NCBI RefSeq assembly: GCF_002127325.2
Contig: NC_035436.2
Span: 28,609,163-28,673,162 of the forward strand
Reading direction: 5' to 3'
Source of the DNA: Helianthus annuus
Lineage: Eukaryota; Streptophyta; Magnoliopsida; Asterales; Asteraceae
DNA: 64,000 bases
The notes under the pieces are model-generated. The model had not been told where the DNA came from. It ran no database searches and saw nothing but the letters and a program-made list of their open reading frames with translations. A program made the position numbers and the translations under genes. Below, in pieces: positions 44,080 to 54,532 of the stretch (positions are counted from its first letter, which is position 1; the number at the start of each line of letters is the position of its first letter).

Positions 44080-44321
44080 ATGGTGGTGGTGTTTATTAAA
44101 GGGTTTTAAAGGGAGAAGAAAGGAGAAGGTTAAATGACATTTTTGCCCTCACATGTGGTGCACATGACATCACTTAACGTTTAAAACTAACTTGGTTAGT
44201 GCTAAGGGACCTAGAGTGTAATGAGTATTACAAAAAAAGGACTATGACTGTAATTATTGAAGTTAAAGGGCATCCATTGCAATCCGACACAAACATAAAG
44301 GATGAAAAGTGTAATTTACCC

Positions 44322-44621
44322 TAAAAGAAAATTAATATGCTAACTATTAATATTAGTGCAACTTATTGTTAAGATTTGTTTGATTCCCTATATAAGCAAA
44401 CCACTATGTGTTAAATTGCGTTAGCTTTTTGTTTGGTTCTAAACACAGATAAAGGAGTATCATTATTCATTAATAACAACCAAAGAAGAAAAAAGGGACT
44501 CAAAATTTCATTTCGCCTTGAGCCTCCAATAAGCTTGGAACGGCCCTAGGCAAAAGGTCAACAATACAAAACGCCTCCGACCCAAACAGGCAAAAGGCAC
44601 AATTCCTCTCGTCTTTTAGGC
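44322..44621. other. Intergenic
   Basis: No gene seen. The stretch lies 3' of the LINE remnant and may include its tail. Confidence 0.4.
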
Positions 44622-45345
44622 TTAATAAGAAGACCTATTTTTAAACCACCTAAACCCTCTAGATTTGACTTCACCTGAAATGTCTTGCAAGCCGCGCTTG
44701 ATATTTTGAAAAACCACCTCATTTCTCCCTTTCAATATGCACCAACATGTAACAATAATAAGACCATGAATAATCTTTTTCGTTTTCTTTCCCACTTGCA
44801 GGAAATCGTGAGCTTCCATAAGATATTTGAACTTGAACACGAAAAGCGAGGGATTGTTGCACCAAGCACTAAGACCCGTCCATATTCTATTTGAAAGTAT
44901 ACAGGACGTAAATGGATGTTCCGCCAACTCCTCATGTTTCTCACACATAGGGCACATGACTGTCGAAATGTATATGTTTCTTCTTCTTAAATTCTTCCTA
45001 GTGGCTAATCTACTTGGGTTCGCTCTCCATGTCAAAATTTAAGAGGAGCCCATTTGCACCACTGAAAAAGCGGCAACTGGATCACCCCCTATCAACTTCC
45101 TTCAGCTTTTTAATCGATTTGACCGAGAAACTGCCCGTGTTGTCTCCAAACGGCTTCTACTTATCCTTCTCACTAGACAGGAACACCAACTCTAGAATAT
45201 CTTGGCATTCCTACCACTCCTTTAGCTCCACTTTCGACTCCGACGCTCTAGACCAATTCAAATTGCGCCCAAAACTGACATGCTCTGAAGCGATCCTATC
45301 TGCCACCCTGCAAGATTTAAACAACCCTAGACCAAAAAGGTGAGG
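44622..45345 (-). pseudogene. L1-type LINE ORF2 C-terminal remnant
   Basis: The open piece 45035-44622 reads WRANPSRLATRKNLRRRNI, MCPMCEKHEELAEHPFTSC and IWTGLSAWCN, the zinc-binding domain that follows RT in plant L1 elements (zf-RVT). Upstream in other frames (45345-45040) there is matching pre-zinc-domain sequence (SFSVKSIKKL). Only the 3' end of the element is present and it is frameshifted. Confidence 0.85.
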
Positions 45346-46014
45346 CCATCTAACCATAAACGATTGATCGCACACTCATGTGTCAACCTAAAACCGAATA
45401 TCCCCTCCCCTCATTCCTATATTACCCATAATAAAACTATTTAAACCCCTCCATTGATTTTTAATTTTGACTCCAAAAGGACGTTAATTTTCCAACACTT
45501 CACCCATTCCCCACATTACTCATAATAAAACTATTTAAACCCTTGCATTGATTTTTAATTTTGACTCTAAAAGGAAGTTAATTTTCCAACACCCTAAAAT
45601 GTTGTTGTTTAAAGGGAGGAAATTCAAATTATTGTTTTTAAAATGACATGATTCCACCATTTTCCTCTATAAACTTTGGTTTTCACTTTAAACCGTCAAA
45701 CCCATTTGGCTAAGATACCTTCATAAACTTTGGTTTTCCACCTAAAATCTCAATCAAAATAGTTGTAACCCTAAAGATAATTCTCAAAATAAACTTTACC
45801 GAAAATGGTTTGAACATTTGACCATACAAGATATACTTAAGACTAAAATTAATGTAAAAAAGCATGCAAACCACGATCAATTTTACGATTCAACCATACT
45901 GCTCTTTTCAAGTATGGTTATATTGAAAAGTATTTCATGTTATTTATCACCATTTTTGGTTTTTCTTTATACGTTGCCGCATACTCTTCTCAAATAAAGC
46001 ATTTGTAATATCAA
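45346..46014. repeat. Intergenic with a 94-bp tandem duplication
   Basis: Two direct units (45427 and 45521, period 94) share CATAATAAAACTATTTAAAC and TTAATTTTCCAACAC; the pair ends near 45592. No gene in the rest. Confidence 0.8.
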
Positions 46015-47165
46015 GCATACATTCCCAATATAAACTTCACAGAAAAGGGTGTACAACATAGCAAGATTCAAAGTAAATTGTCGATGCAATAGTGACAAGC
46101 TTTATTCGATAGCATTAAGCTTTTCCGTTCAAGGGAGCTCACTTGAACGAGCAAAATGTAACCGTGGAGATTAACATTTAATCACTTAGTAATCCGGATA
46201 TCAAGCCCGAAAAATATATAATGTAAGCAGTCCATGTGATGCTTTATTCGCGATATCCAGAAATATCTCAACGTCCTCGTCATCATCAATCTCTACAACC
46301 ACAGGCTTATTTTTATCGGAAGATGAAAGGGGGAGTTGGTAAGACATCCTAAAATCATAATGTGGGGATAGCTTTAACTTTTTTCCCACACAACTCTTCA
46401 TTTGAGAATATGTTGAATCAAATGGTAGCTCTAAGGTACGTCTCATCAACGTGAATGGTCTATACACCATAGTATATCCATCTTCTGTAGTCCACGACCC
46501 CCCGCTACAAGCCAACATCCTAACTTTCTGGTCATTTGAATCCATTATCCTGAATGTAAGAAAAAAAATACCATTAACTCACCACAATGATCTAAAGTTT
46601 TATATATGCAAATCTTAAAAAAAAAATAATAAACGTTTAAGCAAGCATATGTGCAAATAAGCCAGTCTTAACGTCCTTGGTTCATAACAAAGACACTCTG
46701 AGGCGTTTAATGCCAAAATCAAGGCATGAAGCACTCACCTTACGTACATGAAGTGCTACTCTATGTACATTCAAATAAGCTTTTATTTACATCAAGAGGT
46801 TGTGTCTCTCTCATGTGTTTTATATATCAACCTTTTTGTTATTGTTAAGTACGTTCATAGTTTTTTCATCCATTTGGTTGCTTGTACGTATGAGCTTTCT
46901 ACATACCCTAATTTTGACCCAGAAGTACATGAGACACCACCTCAAGCGCTACGACATTTTAAAACTAGTTTACCGTCTACTTAGAAACATATCTAACAAA
47001 TAATTGATGTCGATGCAGGGAAAATCATCGAATTCGGAACTAGATTCAAGAGTGAGATTTCATATTTATATATTGTTTTATATGCTTTTTCATCATGGAA
47101 GTTGAAAGGGTTAATATTCGGGAAACAAGCATGCTTTAGAGTTTAGTAGATGTTTAATACTTTCA
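46015..47165. repeat. Segmental duplication, left copy
   Basis: Diverged but collinear with 61050-62392. It covers the small PB1-like gene, its 3' flank (CCCAATATAAACTTCACAG-like) and about 600 bp of 5' flank down to AAGCATGCTTTA. The two copies are about 15 kb apart with Tat-C and two LINE pieces between them. Confidence 0.85.
46201..46545 (-). CDS. Small PB1 / MuDR-N-terminus-like protein, copy 1 (114 aa)
   Basis: Complete frame MDSNDQKVRML...YIFRA. The pattern (GGSW, RRTLELPFDSTYSQMKS, basic KKLKLSP, then an acidic VEIDDDEDVEIFLDIA) matches the PB1-like domain at the N-terminus of Mutator-type transposases, where it would mediate protein-protein contact. No transposase core follows. The sequence before the ATG (TTCAG|GATAATGG) looks like a splice acceptor, so there may be an upstream exon. 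The paralogue at 61161-61505 keeps the same length and acidic motif, which suggests the short form was selected or is at least shared by descent. A truncated transposon gene remains possible. Confidence 0.6.
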   Translation of the reverse strand: MDSNDQKVRMLACSGGSWTTEDGYTMVYRPFTLMRRTLELPFDSTYSQMKSCVGKKLKLSPHYDFRMSYQLPLSSSDKNKPVVVEIDDDEDVEIFLDIANKASHGLLTLYIFRA

Positions 47166-47468
47166 CAATGGTGCACCGGTGCCGTCTTACATGTAAAGGT
47201 GGGGGCGGCCACCCCCTAACTCCCTTAAAAGAAAATTTTAGTGTATTTTTTTTAGGTAAAACTCGTAATCATCCCCAAAAAAGTTTGGTTAAATAAATAT
47301 TAGTGTATGCTTTAATTTCATTTTGGGTGTATTAGTGACTCGTATATCATGTTCTTTAATAACTTGTCATATATAACATTTATTTTAATTTTAAATCATT
47401 TTGAATGTACTAATCCGCCAAAATAGCAAAAATGTGTAATGTTGAAATTTTCAAACACAAATTTATAT
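47166..47468. other. Intergenic, AT-rich
   Basis: Contains a GC-rich island (GGGGGCGGCCACCCCC, 47202-47217) that forms a dyad, followed by T-rich sequence. No gene. Confidence 0.4.
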
Positions 47469-47802
47469 AAGAGTTAATTACATAATTAGTCCCTTGGTTT
47501 GCACAAAATAACATACTTGGATACTAATAGTTTAAAATCACCTTCTAGGGTATTATTAACTTTTCATTTTGTAACGTTTGGAGGTATTATCTTCTAGGGT
47601 ATTAACATAGTTAGTCCCTGTGGTTTGCATAAATAACATACTTAGATACTAACAGAATGTGATTTTAAACCTAAAAATAACGTTAATACCTCCAAATATT
47701 ACAAAATGAAAAGTTAATACCCTAAAATGTGATTTTAAACTATTAGTACCTAAATATGTTACTTTGTGCAAACCACAGGGACTAACTATGTAATTAACTC
47801 TT
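47469..47802. mobile_element. Foldback MITE
   Basis: 334 bp. The two ends, AAGAGTTAATTACATAATTA and (reversed) AAGAGTTAATTACATAGTTA, remain complementary for well over 100 bp, so the element is nearly one long hairpin. The middle holds a second internal copy of the TAGTCCCTGTGGTTTGC motif. The flanks are TATAT-rich and the TSD cannot be set exactly. Confidence 0.8.
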
Positions 47803-48001
47803 TATATAATTTATTTTAATAAAAAATACTTGTTTTTATAAGTTATTTTACTAAAAATAATTTATTTCTCATGATAATTAAGTTAATTAAAGTTTCACAA
47901 ATAATTTAATTTATTATAATAAAAAATGATTATTGAAGTTGTAAATGATGTGAGAATATAACAGGTTTCTAAGAATATTTGTAGGTGTTTTTGAAGAATA
48001 A

Positions 48002-48386
48002 GGTGGTGTTTGTTTTTGAGGAATAAGGTGGGGGGAATCAGGGGTCAATGGTGAACGTTGGGGGGGGGGGGGGGCAGAGGAGGTGGAGGTGGTGGCGGAG
48101 GAGGTGGAGGAATCGGCTGGAGAAGGTGGAGGAATCGGCTGGAGAAGGTGGAGGAACGGGGGACCAGGGGTCGATGGTGAATGCCAGGGTTTTGAGATTG
48201 TGTTTTGAAAGAGGAGAGGAGCCTTGAAAAGGTTTGAAGATGTGAGGCCAGATCTGCGTTAGGAAGAGGTACCGTTTTTAATGAAATCCCTTCCAAAAAT
48301 CAAACATTACGTCTGCGCATAGTCTGCGTGGGGCAGACATAAGAGGTTAGAAAGTGTTTTTTTTTTTTCAAAAAACAAACACCCCC
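48002..48386. mobile_element. PIF/Harbinger-type MITE
   Basis: 385 bp, with TIRs GGTGGTGTTTGTTTTTGA and (reversed) GGGGGTGTTTGTTTTTTGA and a TAA TSD on both sides. The interior has a run of 15 G (48060-48074) and GGAGGTGG repeats, including a 24-bp unit repeated twice; the Pro-rich open frame here (48296-48045) is only this repeat translated. Confidence 0.8.
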
Positions 48387-49670
48387 TAAGTGAAAATAAC
48401 ATTACATAGTATTTAAGTGTAAAAAATGGTGTTTAAAAATTTAGCTTTTATCAAATATAATCGCTTCATCGAGATGTAGAACATCCCTTTTTAACCACTC
48501 GACCATTGCAATTTAGGAAGAACCGGATCAAACACAAAATTTCTAGAAAATTAAAATTTAAAACCAGATCAATATATGATGAGCCAGTGTGAGTCTTTTC
48601 GTTTCAGGTTAGTATCAAGTTGGGCCAGAACCGAATAAGATATTTTTACACCGAATAAGATATTTTTACACTAAGATGTTAAATATTTCGGGTATTTTAC
48701 CCCGACCATATTGATTCTGAATTCACCCTCATAGTAAAGCCGAGAATCAAACCAAGTATGCTTAATCGACTTGGTCTCACATCAAGTAGCCAGTATTCGG
48801 AGTGTATTACGTGATCCAACCCAAATCATGCTCAAACCTATTCTACTTGCTTCTACAATATCCTCAAAATTTCGAACATACAATCGAAAACAAAACTTGC
48901 AATCATATGATTCACTATATAGAGTTTAGTTAAGTTGGGATTTTTAGTACCTTGGAGAAATTGTCAAATAGCATATGTTAATTCATGAACAACCTGCTTA
49001 ATTGGGCTTGAAGCTTGAAGCTTGAAGCTGCTCGAACAAAAGGTGAAAGAGGCGTTGATTAAACGCTTGATAAACTAGTGGACGAGGGGCATAAAGAATC
49101 GTTTCGAATGCTTGATGAACTAATGGACAAGAGGCATAAAGAATCATTTGGAATGGGCCTAAAACTTTTGAAACACTAGTGCATCTATATTTAAAAAAAA
49201 TGAGATATTAAACTCTCTTTGTTTAAACCTAAAAAAGTTGATATAATCATGCATGTTTGTAAAAGGAGGAATGCTAACAATTTTTGTAATTTTCATGAGT
49301 TACTTTTACATAACACAGGTAAAAGTAAAAGTACAAACTATTTTTTTGTAATTAGTAAATTTTAGAAATCCTTCTTCTTTACATTACACAGTAAAATATG
49401 TATTTGCTTATGGATATTATTGCTTTCTATCTCTTCGTGAACTTCTTCCTCTTCGGTAGAATATGGATCTGCCATTGTTTTCATGATCGACGACGTTGGG
49501 GTAAATGTGGGTGTTGTTGGATTTAGGAATAAAAACGGGTTGTGAAACCGGTGAAATTAGTGTGTTGTTATCTATAATTATTTGTGATGACGGTGTGATA
49601 GGATTAGAAGCCATAATCTGATTAGCAGACGGGAAAGTTGTTCAAGCTCGTCCAGACACGGACGACGCCA
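48387..49670. other. Intergenic with a 45-50 bp repeated motif and one short frame
   Basis: Around 49063-49162 two direct units share GCTTGATNAACTANTGGAC and GGCATAAAGAATC; a third relative is at 50840-50888, beyond the LINE piece. A minus-strand frame 49614-49417 (65 aa, MASNPITPSSQ, ending basic) is unidentified. Nothing else seen. Confidence 0.4.
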
Positions 49671-50632
49671 ATCAGTCAATCAATCATACCCAGTAAAATC
49701 TCACAAATAACAAAGCTATTGATAGGTCGGGAGAGGGTAGGATATAGGCACACCTTACCTCTAGTCTACCCCTAGAGATAGAGAGGCTACTTCTAGTAAG
49801 ACCCTCGGCTCCAAAATACCCATGAAATAAATAAATACACCATGAGGTGTGTGTGTATGAAGCTACCAATATAACAATAAGTGGTGAAAGAGTGCATGGT
49901 AAACAAGACAAATATAACAACACAAAGAGCCTATACACATAGACACATATCTACGACCACACACTACACCTAAAAACACAATTGTACCCTCTCCTAGAAA
50001 TCCATAACCTTAATCCTACGTCTCCACGAGCTCCTATCATGGACCATGTTATCAGAGAGGTGCAATCTTTGCAAATCTTGCCTAACCCGCTCATCCCAAG
50101 CAATTTTGGGTTTGCCACTACTCCTCCCCTCCACCTCGAGGGTTTCAAGTTTCAACTACTCTAACTGGCTCTATCGTCTGCCTCCTCTTCACATGCCCAA
50201 ACCATCTCAATTTTCCCTCCTTTATCTTATCTGATATACTAGCTACTTCTAACATCTCCCTAAAAACATCATTTCTTATCCGGCCTAACCTAGTGTGCCC
50301 ACACATCCATCTTAGCATTCTCTCTCTACCACCTCCATCTTGCGTGCTTGTACTTCCTTAATGGCCCAACAGTCGGTTCCGTATAACATCGCAGGTCTAA
50401 TTGCAACCCTATAAAATTTTCCTTTCAATTTTGTTGGGAACCTCCTATCGTATAATACCCCAGTGGCAGCTCTCCACCTACACCATCCAACCTGGATGCG
50501 GTGGGCAATGTCACTATCTATCTCCCTATCCCTCTGAACAAACGATCCTAGATACTTGAACTTAGTCACCTGCGGAACCACTTGACCGTCAATGGTGATC
50601 TGAATGTCCTCATCGTTGTCTACTCCACTAAA
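49671..50632 (-). mobile_element. RTE-type LINE, 3' fragment
   Basis: The minus strand reads KFKYLGSFVQRDREIDSDIA, HRIQVGWCRWRAATGVL, KLKGKFYRVAIRPAMLYG and, after frameshifts, ETLEVEGRSSGKPK and RSSWRRRIKV, the C-terminal end of plant RTE-clade ORFs. The element is 5'-truncated near 50632 and ends at a GATTGATTGA-like short-repeat tail next to TTTTACTGGGTATG, typical of RTE 3' ends. It is dead. Confidence 0.88.
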
Positions 50633-51299
50633 GTCACCTGCGGACGGAATTACAGCCTTTATTGATCCAACCGGTGTTTTCTTTAGAAAAAGACCTCTTG
50701 ATCAAATAACAGATAACGGGAACCACCAAACCTACACCTATAATGCCGCTTATAATGGTGTGGCAGGCGCTATGAGGCACCATCATGCACAAATTCTTTT
50801 TCCTTCGCGCTCCACTAAGCATGCTCTAAATCATTATTTGGAATGCTTGATGACTAGTGGAGGGGGGCATAAACAATCATTTGGAATCAGTTCGTTTTTC
50901 TTTTGCATTTAAATAAATTCTTTTCTTATCCAAACTAAACTTTTAAATGCTATTTTTATTATTTTCTTTGCATTTTTATGTTATTTTGGAACATATTTTT
51001 AGCTTCTTAGTTTTTTTTCTTTACGAGCACCGTTTTATGTATTGGTTAAACTTAATACTGTTGTGACTTTTTAATTTCGTAATATACGTCGTCCAAGATA
51101 TAAAATGTCTTATGTTGTAAAACACATATTCCCTATGACATGTACATTTTATTAAACTGATTTGGGTCAAATATATTATATACTATTTTATTTGTTTTCG
51201 TGTTCGTTAACGACTTTCACAACGTAAAGATATGTTTCGACATAAGTTTTATTAAAAATCGATCTGCTGCAGAACCCAGGTGATTCTCACTTTCTCACT
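50633..51299. other. Unidentified coding-like piece and AT-rich DNA
   Basis: From about 50640 to 50912 the + strand is open (GITAFIDPTGVFFRKRP, then AYNGVAGAMRHHHAQIL). Composition and codon run look coding, but I do not recognise the family. 50913-51299 is AT-rich without features. Confidence 0.35.
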
Positions 51300-51937
51300 A
51301 CTTTCTTATTGACGACGGGGGTAGCCCAAGGATAAACAAAATGATTAATATGCAAAGAGCTTAAAAGGTTGAAAGGTTCATCGGATGAAAAGCTGTAAAA
51401 TGAGGAAATCGAGAAACAGTAATCAGTCATGTCCAAGGACTAGTCTCACCAACCCATGCTCACCAACTCACAAAGTCAGAGCAGGTCTGCACAGGCACAC
51501 TCTATTAACCAGGGGTCCAAAGCCTTCAACCCCAAAAGGGGAAACCCTCCATATGCAAACAGGTCTCGCTAGTATAGTTTATGCCATTTCAGGAGGAGTC
51601 TTCCACTATAAGAGGACAGCTCCTGAACACTTCAAGGACATTCCGAAAACACAGAGATTCCTTAATCTCTAGTCATTCAAAGAGTTCTTTGTCACTTCCA
51701 AACAACTCTTCACCTGATTCATCTCACATTCATTCTATTTGCTTTCTTTTCTGGATTCGAGCTGGCCTTGGAGAAAGAACCTCAAAGCAAATAACAAAAA
51801 CATACTAGTGAACCTCCTTCCACGTTTTGCAAACGTGGAGGGACCCCGCGACCTGCGTTAGGCAAAACTGAACCCTTCAGCCCTTTTGCCTAACCAGCTT
51901 AGCTACCATCCTTGGTCCCGTGTTTGTTGCATCAACA
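51300..51937 (+). repeat. 5' LTR of Tat-C (left limit uncertain)
   Basis: The right end is set by GCATCAACA followed by the primer site. A TATA box lies at 51607-51612 (CTATAAGAG). The LTR is unrelated in sequence to those of Tat-A and Tat-B. Without the second LTR its start cannot be fixed. Confidence 0.6.
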
Positions 51938-51940
51938 AGT

Positions 51941-51952
51941 TGGCGCCCACCG
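51941..51952 (+). other. Primer-binding site of Tat-C
   Basis: TGGCGCCCACCG, three bases after the LTR, same core as the other two Tat copies. Confidence 0.82.
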
Positions 51953-52020
51953 TGGGGCTACGCCGCTGTTTCTCCTCAAAAGAGACCTGGTACGTGTAGC
52001 TCCTTTCATTCAAAACCACC

Positions 52021-53522
52021 ATGTCAGAAAGTGGATCTCCGGGAGAGGTAAACCAGATCCCTAACACCTCTACCCCGGGAAGTGGTCAAGCTCACACAAC
52101 AATAACAACGCCTTTTTCAACTCCGGGGAGTACACCCGAGTTTCTTACCTTTAACACACCAACCCCATCCAGATCTAGAGCTCCGTCTCCCAACGTTGGT
52201 GTGTCAGACACTCCGGCACGTGTTGAACTTACCCCCGAGGGGGTCGCTAATAACTTCCTTGAGCTAAGATCACTTCTTAACCAACATGTGAACAGAGAAA
52301 GGGAAAAAGGTGTAAGGATTCGTCTAGATTACGACGAACCTGAGCCAACGTTGTCTCCGGGGCCACCTCTACCACCCTTCGTTACAAGAGGTGAAGCCGG
52401 TCCCAGCAACCCTTCAAACCTTCACCCTTATCTGTCCACTGTGACAAACCCCACTGTTCATCCTATTCTCTCTTCCCAACCAACTGTTAGTGGTACTCCT
52501 CTGGGACACGAGTTAACACTCGACCAACTCCTACAATCCCCGGTGACCAGTTGTCCCACTTCTCTAACTACCACATGGGAGCAAGCCCTATCCGTGCTCC
52601 CTTTAGCACGAAGTGCCGTTGCCAGCACCCCTCTTGGGTAAGTTGCTCAGTTGGTCCGGGAAGCCTTCAAGGTTTCAATTTCATACCCAACATGATGTCT
52701 CAGATGATGGCCAACTTCCCCTGGCAACACTTCATCAATCAAGTGCTTGCCACCCAGGGAAACCATGGCAATAACAACAACGTAGGTACGAGACATGAAG
52801 AAGACCTGGCTAAACCTTACAAGCCAAGTAACCTTTCATGCTTTTCTAGACAAATAGCTGATTATGATTTTCAGTCTAAAATCAAGATGCCAGCTCACAT
52901 CAGAACGTATGATGGGACTGAAGATCCCGAAGATCATCTTCAGATCTTCACTGGAGCTGCTCGAATAGAAAAATGGACGAACGCTGAATGCTGCCTAATG
53001 TTCATGCAGACTCTTGTTGGGTCCGCTAGAATCTGGTTCAACGACCTACCTGCTCAAAGCATTCGAAGCTTCGACGATCTCAGCAGAGGCTTTCTGGCAA
53101 ACTTCTCCCAACAAAGGAGGTACGTTAAAGACGCAACAGTGATCTTTCAGATAAAACAACGCGATGATGAAAGCCTACGGGCATTCATTGAACGATACAA
53201 GAAAGAAGGGCTAACCTATGTGGGGGCTGATGAGAAAATGAGGGTTACCGGTTTTATGAACGCCATAACCTCCAAGTATCTCACACGAGATTTCAATAAA
53301 TCTCTGCCCAAAACCTTGGAAGAAGCCCTTGAAAGAGCCGAGGCTCACATTCGGGGAGAGGAAGCTGTGGATATCAAAGAACAAAGAAAAAGGGGTCCTG
53401 GCTGGCGAAGCAGTAGCCCAGCCAGAAAGAGAGGAAACTTTAACTCTTACGACAGACGCTCAAAGGTTCAGACCCTCGAAGGGTTGAAGGGCGAAACCCT
53501 TCAAGCAGAGATAAAGGAATGA
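52021..53522 (+). pseudogene. gag: Tat-C gag (frameshifted)
   Basis: MSESGSPGEVN starts a Pro/Ser/Thr-rich N-terminal part (52021-52641) that ends at a TAA. The core continues in another frame from 52551: IRTYDGTEDPEDHLQIF, MQTLVGSARIWFNDLP, FSQQRRYVKDATVIF, a Lys/Arg-rich end. The frame closes at 53522 in an ATGA overlap with the next frame. Tat-A has gag and protease in one frame here, so both breaks are best read as lesions. Confidence 0.85.
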
Positions 53523-54499
53523 GTTTCACTCCCCTCACCAAAACCCCTCAAGAAATCCTGGCGACGGAAGAAGTCAAGCAAAACTTTAGACCTCCCAGAC
53601 CTCTTCCCAAGAGTCGAAAAAATGAGAACTCCACTCAGTTCTGTGAATTCCATGAAGAAAAGGGACATCACACCAATGACTGCTTCCAATTGAAAAAGAG
53701 AATTGAAGAGGCTGTTAAGTCAGGAGAACTCGCCCATTTGGTAAAAGGGGTTCGAGACAAAATGGCTGAAGGCAAAGGGAAGGAAGTAAACATGGTATAT
53801 TCTGACGAAAAGGTCCCTCACAAGAAGCGACGGTTGGAGGATTGGGAGCTTCAGTGTGTCTGCTTCCCCCCAACAAGGAAGGACCCACTCCCTGGTCCCC
53901 TTGTGGTTGAAGCCATCGTGGGTACCTTACAAACATGCAAAGCAAACATAGACACGGGAGCAGCCACTGAAATCATGTTCGAGAAGTTTTTCAACCAACT
54001 AAGAAACGAGGAGCGTTCAAGGCTTCAACCCTCCGGGACCTCCATAAAGGGTATCGCTGATATAACCCTGAAGCCTTTGGGGCAAATAACCCTTGATGTC
54101 TGTCTTAAGGAGGGATCAAAGGAAAGAACCCGATCACTAACCTTCGTGGTTATCAACATCCCTTCCAACTATGACGTAATCATAGGGAGGCCCGGACAAT
54201 GTGCATTCTACATGGCAGTGTCCGTTGGCCATGGCACTGTCAAATTTCCCACTGAAAGAGGAATTGCAACCCTTCAACCCTCTCAGGAAGCTTATCTAAT
54301 CGAAGGGGAAAGTTCGAGCGGTGAGAAAGACAAGCAAGGGTTAGTCATCAACCCTAAATACCCCGAGCAACGAATAAGGGTCAACCCCAACCTTTCTCAA
54401 GAGACCCTTTCATACCTTGAAAAGCTGCTGAAACATCACAGCGATGTATTCGCCTGGTCTCCCGAAGATATGACTGGGATCCCTCGAAGCATTGCTTAA
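53519..54499 (+). pseudogene. pol: Tat-C zinc-finger/protease region
   Basis: MSFTPLTKTPQEIL leads to a CX2HX5HX3C motif (CEFHEEKGHHTNDC), then a retropepsin domain with the normal NIDTGAATEIM active site and NYDVIIGRPG. The frame continues into the pre-RT motif HSDVFAWSPEDMTGIPRSIA and stops at TAA (54497-54499), most likely a C-to-T change of CAA. Confidence 0.87.
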
Positions 54500-54532
54500 C
54501 ACGAGCTAAGGATACCACCCAATGTAAAGCCG

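Larger units (their letters stand above)
18067..44321. mobile_element. Small TIR transposon split by later insertions (outer nest)
   Basis: 18067 starts GGGTAAATTACATTTTTCGT. The reverse complement of the right end at 44321 starts GGGTAAATTACACTTTTCAT, and the two stay alignable for about 145 bp (shared CCTTTATGTTTGT, GATTGCAAT, TTACAGTCA). Without Tat-B and the MITEs the unit would be about 1.4 kb. The ends resemble common Mutator-like foldback elements. I see no matching 9-bp TSD, so the pairing is likely but not proven. Confidence 0.6.

Noticed and set aside
18058..44330. 9-bp TSD for the outer TIR element
   Set aside because: The flanks TAACTTCAC and TAAAAGAAA share only the first three bases.
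48045..48296. Poly-proline minus-strand frame
   Set aside because: It is the translation of a G-run and GGTGG repeats inside a MITE.
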